Assembly (NCBI GenBank): GCA_910577495.1
Contig: CAJTML010000016.1
Coordinates: 1-22,896 of the forward strand
Length of the DNA: 22,896 bases
From: an uncultured Eggerthellaceae bacterium
GTDB taxonomy: Bacteria > Actinomycetota > Coriobacteriia > Coriobacteriales > Eggerthellaceae
Direction: 5' to 3'
The position numbers and the translations under genes were made by a program. Positions 14,590 to 20,582 of the stretch are shown here, piece after piece; the first letter of the stretch is position 1; each line of letters starts with the position of its first letter. The notes beneath the pieces were generated by a model, which was not told the origin of the DNA, did not search any database, and worked only from the letters and a program-made list of their open reading frames with translations.

Positions 14590-16203
14590 ATGAGCAACAT
14601 TTCACGACGCGATTTGTTCAAATTTGGCGGCATCGCTGCGGCTGGTGCTGCAAGCGCATCAATGCTGGGCGCTTGTTCGCCGCAAGCTTCAAACGAGACG
14701 GCAGATCTTTCAGCAACAGGCGCCTCTGACGGGCTGCCAGCCTTCTTTGTGGCACCCGAGCCCATTACCGACATCGCCGAAACGCGCGACTATGACGTGG
14801 TCGTCATTGGCGCCGGTGCGGCTGGTGTGCCCGCCGCAATTTCAGCGTTTGAGGCAGGCGCTTCCGTGGCGCTTCTGCAAAAAGAGGCCACCGCGGTATC
14901 TCAGGGCAACACGTGCGACTCAATCATCGTTGACGAAACCGCGCCCGGCGGCGTGGAGGCAGTTGTGTCACTCATCAACGCTGACTGCTGCCATCTTTCC
15001 GACCGCGATCAGGTACGTCTGTGGGCGTACAACTCTGGCGAAGCCCTCAAGTGGCTCTGGGAAATTGGCGAAAAGGCCGGCGCACAGATGGTTGACTCAA
15101 CCGAAAAGTGGACGGGCGCTATCAAAAACGTCAACGGCTATGATGTGAGCTACTTCGCCTTCGACTTCGGTCCGAAGCCCTACAACACCGGAAATGGCAT
15201 GCGCGACATCGCCGACTGGGCAGAGCAGCAGGGCGTTGAGATTTTCTATTCCACGCCGGCTGCGCAACTTGTGCAGGACGAAAGTGGTGCCGTGACGGGC
15301 GTAATCGCTCAAGGCGAAAGCGGATACATCCAGTTCAACGCTGCAAAAGGCGTTATCGTGGCAACGGGTGACTACGAAAACGACGACGAGATGATGGCGT
15401 ATTACGAGCCGGCTATGGCAAACATCTATCGCAAAGAAAGCAACAAAACGGGCGACGGCCAGAAGATGATGGTGTGGGCAGGCGCGCGCATGGAAGACGC
15501 GTGCGGCTCTAAGGTACAGCATGACTTCGACGCAGGCCCAGGCTCCATGGCTGACATGCCGTTTTTGGCGGTCAAAAATGATGGCACGCGTTTTTGCAAC
15601 GAGGCTGCTTGCGAAATGGCCGTCATGGGCAACTTCCTTCGCAGTGAGGCTGACCAGGGCTGGTACACGCAGGTATTCGACAGCAACTACATGGCTGACA
15701 CCGACGGCTGGCCGGGCGTGGCGCTTCCTCCCGAGGCCATGGCAAACTACATGCCTGAGCTTGAGGGCGAAAAAACCGGCGTCTACGACAGTCTGATCAA
15801 CACGTTTTCCGCTGACACGCTGGAAGAGCTTGGCGAAAAACTCGGCCTGACCGACGTCGATACGTTCGTCAAGACCGTTGAGCGCTACAACGAACTGGCT
15901 GCAAGCGGCATTGACGAGGACATGGGCAAACCTGCGCAGTTCCTCAAGGCTATTGCCGAGCCGCCGTTTTATGGTATCCATCGCCACATTGGGCTTTCAA
16001 CCATCATTCACGGCGTGAACGTAAACGCCGACATGCAGGTGCTTAACGCAGATGGCGAACCCATTGAGGGCTTGTACGCCATCGGCAACTGCGCTGGCAA
16101 CTTCTTCGGCAGCCCCGACTACCCGATGACCGTGCCGGGTCTGTCGCTGGGTCGCTGCCACACGCAAGGCTACGTGGTCGGTCGCGCCGTCGCCAGCATG
16201 TGA
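14590..16203 (+). CDS. Tat-exported FAD-dependent reductase-like lipoprotein
   Basis: 537 residues. The Tat motif SRRDLFKFGG (Arg6-Arg7) and lipobox LGAC (Cys29) predict a lipid-anchored extracytoplasmic protein. The FAD-binding Rossmann motif is YDVVVIGAGAAGVPAAISAF, near residues 67-86. Later family blocks include GVIVATGDYEND, RHIGLSTIIHGVNVN and the C-terminal GLYAIGNCAGNFFGS followed by YPMTVPGLSLGRCHTQGYVVG. There is no CxxCH heme site, so electrons must come from a partner. The C-terminal motif differs from fumarate reductases (PMTVPGLSLGR), so the substrate is probably another organic acceptor. Control by the divergent membrane LuxR sensor is inferred from arrangement. It is clearly different in sequence from the reductase at 5940-7409. 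The stop TGA directly follows Met and lies in element H. Confidence 0.86.
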   Translation: MSNISRRDLFKFGGIAAAGAASASMLGACSPQASNETADLSATGASDGLPAFFVAPEPITDIAETRDYDVVVIGAGAAGVPAAISAFEAGASVALLQKEATAVSQGNTCDSIIVDETAPGGVEAVVSLINADCCHLSDRDQVRLWAYNSGEALKWLWEIGEKAGAQMVDSTEKWTGAIKNVNGYDVSYFAFDFGPKPYNTGNGMRDIADWAEQQGVEIFYSTPAAQLVQDESGAVTGVIAQGESGYIQFNAAKGVIVATGDYENDDEMMAYYEPAMANIYRKESNKTGDGQKMMVWAGARMEDACGSKVQHDFDAGPGSMADMPFLAVKNDGTRFCNEAACEMAVMGNFLRSEADQGWYTQVFDSNYMADTDGWPGVALPPEAMANYMPELEGEKTGVYDSLINTFSADTLEELGEKLGLTDVDTFVKTVERYNELAASGIDEDMGKPAQFLKAIAEPPFYGIHRHIGLSTIIHGVNVNADMQVLNADGEPIEGLYAIGNCAGNFFGSPDYPMTVPGLSLGRCHTQGYVVGRAVASM

Positions 16204-16250
16204 CAGAGGGTCACTTCTAATGTCACATTTAGCGAGCTGACGTAAACACG

Positions 16251-16286
16251 AAGGAGGGTCAAACGCGATGTTTGACCCTCCTTTTT
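16251..16286. terminator. Rho-independent terminator in element H
   Basis: Perfect 14-bp stem AAGGAGGGTCAAAC / GTTTGACCCTCCTT around GCGAT, followed by TTT. Confidence 0.88.
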
Positions 16287-16388
16287 ACCATATCGGGCGT
16301 ATCCGTAATTTCACGCGACCTGGGAAAACGCCGCGTTTCACCTGATCAGAGCTTCGTGTCCGAAAAACCGCGTACGCCCGATATGGTA
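16286..16388. repeat. Second palindromic element (family Q), copy 1
   Basis: 103 bp bounded by perfect 16-bp inverted ends TACCATATCGGGCGTA / TACGCCCGATATGGTA. The interior is not symmetrical. A homologous copy of identical length lies at 20399-20501 in the opposite orientation, and a truncated one at 18833. It is unrelated to the 27-bp units. Confidence 0.9.
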
Positions 16389-16424
16389 AGTTTCATGCGA
16401 TGTGACATTTGAAGTGACCCTTTG

Positions 16425-16823
16425 TCACATGCCTTCGATCTCAATTCCATGCTTTTCGGCGTAATCACACAATGCCGCGTGGATGGCCTCCTCAGCCAGA
16501 AGCGAGCAATGCACCTTTGCCGGCGGCAGCCCATCGAGGGCCTCCATGACCGCTTTATTCGTAACCTGCAGCGCCTCCTGGACGGTTTTACCCTTCACCA
16601 ACACCGTTGCCATGGAGCTTGTAGCAATAGCAGCTCCACAGCCAAACGTCTTGAACTTCGCATCCTGAATAACACCGTCGTCATCAATATCCAGGTACAC
16701 GCGCATGATGTCGCCACACACCGCGTTACCCACGGTTCCACAACCGCTTGCGTTCTCAATTTCGCCCACATTGCGCGGGTTCGTGAAATGATCCATTACC
16801 TTTTCTGAATAATTCATAGCCAT
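16425..16823 (-). CDS. iscU: Iron-sulfur cluster scaffold protein IscU/NifU-like
   Basis: 132 residues with start at 16823 (MAMNYSEKVMDHF). Upstream in-frame codons would add a non-homologous tail. The protein receives sulfur from the cysteine desulfurase and assembles Fe-S clusters. Ligand residues are visible as Cys36 in CGD with Asp38, Cys62 in FGCGAAIA and Cys107 in VHCSLLAEEA. NPRNVGEI is the family N-terminal motif. It lies 56 bp after iscS in the same direction, so the two are probably cotranscribed as a minimal iscSU system, divergent from an Rrf2 regulator. The stop TGA is the outer TGA of element H. Confidence 0.92.
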   Translation of the reverse strand: MAMNYSEKVMDHFTNPRNVGEIENASGCGTVGNAVCGDIMRVYLDIDDDGVIQDAKFKTFGCGAAIATSSMATVLVKGKTVQEALQVTNKAVMEALDGLPPAKVHCSLLAEEAIHAALCDYAEKHGIEIEGM

Positions 16824-16879
16824 GATCAGGCTCTCTTTCTCGTCAACTGCGCACCCGATCGGCGCGCACCTTCGCCACA

Positions 16880-18106
16880 TTAATTTGTATACGGGAAACC
16901 GTCCGCCGCAAACCGCTCGATCACCGAGTCAACTTCACCCCGCTTGAAGTCCTCATACAAAGGGCTCATCATACGCAGGTTCACAAGGGTTGTCTTGAGC
17001 GAATCAATGGCGAAATCAACGTCCTCTTGCGTCGTGTCACGGCCAAGGGTCAGGCGCAGCGACCCGTGTGCAATCTCGTGCGGCAGCCCGATGGCCAGCA
17101 GCACGTGGCTGGGATCCAGCGAGCCTGACGTACAGGCGCTACCGGAAGACACACAGATACCGCGCGCAGCCAACTGGAGCAGCATACCTTCGCCCTCAAT
17201 AAACTCAAACGAGAAGTTCACGTTGTTGGCCAGGCGATTCTCCCAGCTGCCATTCAGCTTCGCATGCGGAATCTCAACCAGCACGCGCTTTATTGCGTGA
17301 TCGCGCAGCGCCAGCTGACGATCGTGCTCGGGGGTCAACTCGGCCGCAGCCAATTCCGCTGCCTTGGCGAAACCCACGATGCCGGGCACGTTTTCGGTGG
17401 TGGCACGCTTGCCACGCTCCTGCTGGCCGCCGTCAAGCAGATTCGCCAGCTTTACGCCCTTGCGCACATACAGCAGGCCAACACCCTTTGGCGCATAAAT
17501 CTTGTGCGCCGAAGCCGAAAGCAGGTCAATACCCAGCGCGTTTACGTCAATCGGCTCATGCCCAAAAGCCTGCACGGCGTCGGTGTGAAACGCGGCACCG
17601 TGTTCGTGCGTGATGGCAGCCAGCTCCTCGATGGGCTGGATGGAGCCAATTTCGTTATTCGCGAACATGATGGAGACCAAAATGGTGTCTGGTCGCAGCG
17701 CGGCCTTCAAATCAGAGGGGCGAACCAGCCCGTGCTCATCCACCGGCAGATACGTGACTTCGAACCCTTCGTGCTCAAGCGCCTCACAGGTGTGCAGTAC
17801 CGCATGATGCTCAATCGCGGATGTGATCAGGTGCTTTCCTTTTGCAGCGTTCGCGTGGGCGAAGCCTTTGAGAGCCCAGTTATCCGCTTCGGTGCCACCG
17901 CTGGTGAAGAACACCTCGCGCGGCTGAGCGCCTATGAGGTTCGCCAGCGTTTCTCGCGCCTCGGCCACCGCGTCAGATGCGCGTTGCCCGAGCGGGTAGA
18001 TTGAAGATGGGTTGCCAAATTCGCCACCAAAATACGGCAGCATGGCCTCCAATACTTCTGCGCGCACTGGCGTCGTGGAAGCGTGATCAAGGTAAATCTG
18101 CTTCAT
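16880..18106 (-). CDS. iscS: Cysteine desulfurase (IscS/NifS type)
   Basis: 408 residues from the ATG at 18106, which follows GAGGAGTGACC; the longer open frame to 18223 has no good ribosome site and a non-conserved tail. PLP enzyme that converts cysteine to alanine and passes persulfide sulfur to IscU. It begins MKQIYLDHASTTPV, with PLP Lys in SASAHKIYAPKGVG, the His motif TSAIEHHAVL, and the catalytic Cys loop SSGSACTSGS, whose class I length suits Fe-S biogenesis. It ends GFPYTN-TAA. Regulation by the divergent Rrf2 protein through the dyads at 18252-18277 is likely. Confidence 0.94.
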   Translation of the reverse strand: MKQIYLDHASTTPVRAEVLEAMLPYFGGEFGNPSSIYPLGQRASDAVAEARETLANLIGAQPREVFFTSGGTEADNWALKGFAHANAAKGKHLITSAIEHHAVLHTCEALEHEGFEVTYLPVDEHGLVRPSDLKAALRPDTILVSIMFANNEIGSIQPIEELAAITHEHGAAFHTDAVQAFGHEPIDVNALGIDLLSASAHKIYAPKGVGLLYVRKGVKLANLLDGGQQERGKRATTENVPGIVGFAKAAELAAAELTPEHDRQLALRDHAIKRVLVEIPHAKLNGSWENRLANNVNFSFEFIEGEGMLLQLAARGICVSSGSACTSGSLDPSHVLLAIGLPHEIAHGSLRLTLGRDTTQEDVDFAIDSLKTTLVNLRMMSPLYEDFKRGEVDSVIERFAADGFPYTN

Positions 18107-18160
18107 GGTCACTCCTCGCTTTCTTTGTGTCGTCGTGTCGGCGGCCACAATCTGCCCTTC

Positions 18161-18236
18161 GTGGGGCATGGCTAGCTCCAGTTTTGGCGAACCTGCCACC
18201 GTGGGGCATGGCTGGCGGCTCATCGGGAACCTGCCA
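18161..18236. repeat. Imperfect tandem duplication upstream of iscS
   Basis: GTGGGGCATGGCT occurs at 18161 and again at 18201, and GAACCTGCCA at 18189 and again at 18227. A segment of about 40 bp appears duplicated with small changes in the iscS leader. It inflates the open frame upstream of the true start. Confidence 0.6.
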
Positions 18237-18251
18237 GCGTCTGGTTATTGT

Positions 18252-18313
18252 CTAGTGCTTTACTAGACTTTAGTCTACTGGGGTTGCGAGAAATGTCAAG
18301 AACCGCCTACAAT
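18252..18313. promoter_or_regulatory. Rrf2/IscR-type operator dyads and rrf2 promoter
   Basis: Two overlapping dyads lie between the divergent genes: CTAGT-N5-ACTAG (18252-18266) and TAGACT-TT-AGTCTA (18264-18277). They resemble the AT-rich dyads bound by IscR-like proteins. For rrf2, TTGCGA (18284-18289), 18-bp spacer, TACAAT (18308-18313) is a good promoter just downstream, so binding would also affect autoregulation. Confidence 0.6.
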
Positions 18314-18350
18314 CCTTTCAACAAATACAACACACTGAGAGCGAGCAACC

Positions 18351-18779
18351 GTGAAAATATCAACGAAGACCCGATACGGCATGCGTCTGATGATTGATAT
18401 TGCGCAACATCAAGGCGAAGGTCGTGTGGCGCTCAAAGACGTAGCCGAGCGCCAAGACGTTTCGAAAAAGTATCTTGAACAGGTGGTTGCGCCTTTCGTG
18501 AGCGCTGGCCTGCTGAGCGTAACGCGCGGGGCGCAGGGAGGCTATCGGCTCACGCGTCCTGCTCAAGACATTACTCTGGCCGACATAGTGGGCGCATCTG
18601 AAGAGGGTCTGGAGCTGCTCACGTGCCTGATGGACGCCAGCACCTGCGAACGAGTTGATGGCTGTTGCTCTCGAGGTATCTGGTGCGGCCTACAAGGCGC
18701 CATCAACGCTTACCTGGAAGGACAAACCCTCGCCGACGTCGCCTTGTGTGACAAAGGGTCACTTCTAATGTCACATTAA
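18351..18779 (+). CDS. Rrf2-family regulator (IscR-like), likely Fe-S sensor
   Basis: 142 residues, GTG start. It begins MKISTKTRYGMRLMIDIAQH, the Rrf2 winged helix, with LKDVAERQDVSKKYLEQVV as recognition region and RGAQGGYRL as wing. Cysteines in LLTCLMDASTC, DGCCS and WCGL could ligate a cluster. It is divergent from iscSU and probably represses or tunes it according to Fe-S status, plus its own expression. The domain ends around LADVAL. The last ten residues CDKGSLLMSH are encoded by the complete repeat unit at 18748-18774, with the TAA just past it. So this gene reads through a unit in the third frame, the only case here. Confidence 0.9.
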   Translation: MKISTKTRYGMRLMIDIAQHQGEGRVALKDVAERQDVSKKYLEQVVAPFVSAGLLSVTRGAQGGYRLTRPAQDITLADIVGASEEGLELLTCLMDASTCERVDGCCSRGIWCGLQGAINAYLEGQTLADVALCDKGSLLMSH

Positions 18780-18863
18780 AAGAGCCGACGTGAACACAAA
18801 AGAGGGTCAAACGCAATGTTTGACCCTCTTTTTACCATATCGGGCGCACCCGTAATTTCGCGC
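18748..18863. repeat. REPIN-like half-element I with truncated Q element
   Basis: One unit (18748-18774), linker and hairpin are followed by the first 30 or so bases of a Q element (from 18833: TACCATATCGGGCGCACC, then CGTAATTTCGCGCG). The Q element and the expected right unit then break off. The order matches elements H and J, so this is a composite that has lost its right half. Confidence 0.85.
18799..18833. terminator. Rho-independent terminator in half-element I
   Basis: Perfect 14-bp stem AAAGAGGGTCAAAC / GTTTGACCCTCTTT around GCAAT, with flanking A and T residues. Relative to element H, the base pairs at the foot differ on both sides (AGGAGGG/CCCTCCT against AGAGGG/CCCTCT), so pairing is kept. 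Confidence 0.88.
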
Positions 18864-18883
18864 GGGACTACACCGTTCGATGC

Positions 18884-19363
18884 TTATGCATGCTTTTTCG
18901 GCCTCCGCAACAGAAACGCCAGGGCTGCAACAATGATCACCGCAGTTGAGACCGCGCAAATCACCTTAAGATGAAACATCGGGATGCCGATCATCATGCC
19001 GATGATGTAGGGCACAAGCCACACCAGCCATACGATGGTACTAAACGTATGGAACTGCTTTTTGCCTTTTTCGCTCCCCCGCACATACGTATAGGTTGCC
19101 CATGCGGCATGAATGAGCATAAGCCCAATTGCCAACATGCCGGTTATCGCGTGCACCGAAATCCCGTTTGTTGCTACTGCCGAGGTTTTCGCAATGTTCG
19201 TCATGATGAACGTACCTGTGGAGTCACATACCAACCCAGCCCAGAACAAAATGACATACTTCAAGGTCAAAAAGCCATGCGCGCGCTCGCCAAAGACACC
19301 CCACGTATAGAATCCCAAAGCTGCCGTAATGGCTACCGTAGCTGCTATCAGATCAAATGACAT
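18884..19363 (-). CDS. HsmA-like (TIGR03987-type) small membrane protein
   Basis: 159 residues from the ATG at 19363 (MSFDLIAATVAITAAL), which follows GGAGGA; the longer frame starts inside the operator dyad. Five hydrophobic segments are visible, with the family-like stretch GFYTWGVFGERAHGFLTLKYVILFW split around residues 15-40, an HAITGMLAIGLMLIHAAWA helix, and a basic C-terminus RRPKKHA. Function is unknown in the family. A TetR gene lies upstream on the same strand and a 32-bp dyad lies just before this start, so TetR control is likely. Family name recalled from motif shape, not searched. Confidence 0.7.
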   Translation of the reverse strand: MSFDLIAATVAITAALGFYTWGVFGERAHGFLTLKYVILFWAGLVCDSTGTFIMTNIAKTSAVATNGISVHAITGMLAIGLMLIHAAWATYTYVRGSEKGKKQFHTFSTIVWLVWLVPYIIGMMIGIPMFHLKVICAVSTAVIIVAALAFLLRRPKKHA

Positions 19364-19384
19364 GCTGTCCTCCAATCGCTTCAT

Positions 19385-19416
19385 GTGAACAATGTTCATA
19401 AATGAACGTTGTTCAC
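19385..19416. promoter_or_regulatory. 32-bp operator dyad upstream of the HsmA-like gene
   Basis: Arms GTGAACAATGTTCAT and ATGAACGTTGTTCAC, separated by AA, match with one mismatch in 15. The dyad ends 22 bp upstream of the gene start. The TetR protein encoded upstream is the obvious candidate ligand. Size and symmetry fit two TetR dimers or one extended site. Confidence 0.75.
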
Positions 19417-19592
19417 ATTAGCAGCCAAAAAGAGCCGTCACACCATCACGTACACAATACTAACTATTGGTTAACGCCTCGACACTGATTCGATACCTGC
19501 TAACGCAGCACTCGCCATCTTTGCGCCACGGCCACCAGCAGGACGGCAACAGCGCGCCGCCAACATCATGCCGCCGCCAACAGTGGGCCGTC

Positions 19593-20159
19593 CTAATAAA
19601 GCGTCTCTTCCATAAGCGCGAACAGCGCCTCATCAACAAGCGCATCCGTTTGTGCGGCTTGCAGCAACGTGCCCCACACCAACGCGCACAATACCTCTGG
19701 AGCAAGATTGCCGCTCAAGCGATCCTGATGAACATCAGGATCGGACATAAGCACCCGCTCCAGCCCCCTTTTGATGTGGGAAAACGCCCGCTCTTCGCGC
19801 GCATGCGCTGATTCAAGAGCCTGTTCATCCAACGTTGAAAGGTGCAACAAAAAACCCTTGCGAAAGCTCGCAAAAGCCGTCCGAAGCTGCACAGAGAGCT
19901 CACGACAAAACGCAAGAAAGCTGGTGTGCGCTCCGTCCGCTTCGCCCATTATGTCTGCTAACGATTCCTGCCAAAACTTCCCGACCACACTATTGACCAG
20001 GTCGGATTTGGTGGCGAAGGAATGATACATAGTACCGACCGAAATGCCGCACTTCGCTGCCACCGCACGCATGTTGAGCGACCCTAAGCCATCGCGCATG
20101 GCCATCTCATATGCCACATCAACAATCTCGCCCTTCGTAATGATTGCCTTGTTTCCCAT
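19593..20159 (-). CDS. TetR-family transcriptional regulator
   Basis: 188 residues from ATG at 20159 (MGNKAIITKGEIVDVAYEMA), which has a G-rich stretch five bases upstream; the open frame extends ten codons further to 20189 with a poorer ribosome site. The N-terminal helix-turn-helix is LNMRAVAAKCGISVGTMYHSF followed by ATKSDLVNSVVGKFW. The C-terminal ligand domain is not recognisable to a subfamily. The likely target is the HsmA-like gene through the 32-bp dyad. The 200 bp between the two genes contain no other visible gene. Confidence 0.87.
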   Translation of the reverse strand: MGNKAIITKGEIVDVAYEMAMRDGLGSLNMRAVAAKCGISVGTMYHSFATKSDLVNSVVGKFWQESLADIMGEADGAHTSFLAFCRELSVQLRTAFASFRKGFLLHLSTLDEQALESAHAREERAFSHIKRGLERVLMSDPDVHQDRLSGNLAPEVLCALVWGTLLQAAQTDALVDEALFALMEETLY

Positions 20160-20189
20160 GCGCGCCCCCATCATCAAAGTAATGGTCAA

Positions 20190-20350
20190 TCAACCCTGGT
20201 TTTGTGCAAGCCTTCGCCATGAAAACAGTGGCGAAAATTTGCGACCTGCGATTATGCTACTGCATTTCTCTGCCTCGCCGTTTCTGTAAGCGCATTTTGC
20301 ACAGAAGCACTGCTGAGCGTCCAAAACGTGCGTGCGGTCGATGCATCGCA
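20190..20350. other. Intergenic stretch upstream of tetR
   Basis: About 160 bp before the duplicated junction of element J. I see no gene, clear promoter or structured element in it; the tetR promoter must lie here. The following 232 bp up to the ABC gene are element J. Confidence 0.5.
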
Positions 20351-20398
20351 GTGACAAAGTGACAAAGGGTCACTTCAAATGTCACATCGCACGAAACT

Positions 20399-20501
20399 TA
20401 CCATATCGGGCGTACGCGCTTTTTCGGGCGTGAAGCTCTGACCAGGTAAAACGCGGTATTTTCCCAGGTCGCGCGAAATTGCGGGTACGCCCGATATGGT
20501 A
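20399..20501. repeat. Second palindromic element (family Q), copy 2
   Basis: 103 bp with the same perfect 16-bp ends as copy 1, in inverted orientation. The reverse complement aligns throughout, sharing GCGCGACCTGGGAAAA, then CCGCGTTT, ACCTG and TCAGAGCTTC, with about ten substitutions. Confidence 0.9.
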
Positions 20502-20536
20502 AAAAGAGGGTCAAACGAGATGCTTGACCCTCTTTT
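20502..20536. terminator. Rho-independent terminator in element J
   Basis: AAAAGAGGGTCAA / TTGACCCTCTTTT, perfect 13-bp stem with a nine-base loop. It serves the ABC importer operon, transcribed leftwards. Confidence 0.85.
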
Positions 20537-20582
20537 GTATTTGTAGAAGCTTCTATAATGTGACATTTGAAGTGACCCTTTG

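Larger units (their letters stand above)
16200..16428. repeat. REPIN-like element H, composite, carrying a nested 103-bp element
   Basis: Left unit 16200-16226 (GACAGAGG/TTCTAAT), linker, hairpin, then a second palindromic element (16286-16388), then right unit 16402-16428 (GACAAAGG/TTCAAAT). Without the nested element it is 126 bp, the normal size. The stops of the FAD reductase (left) and iscU (right) are the outer TGAs. Confidence 0.93.

Noticed and set aside
16824..16880. Upstream extension of iscU to 16880
   Set aside because: The extra 19 residues do not resemble the family and overlap the end of iscS; MAMNYSEK is the conserved start.
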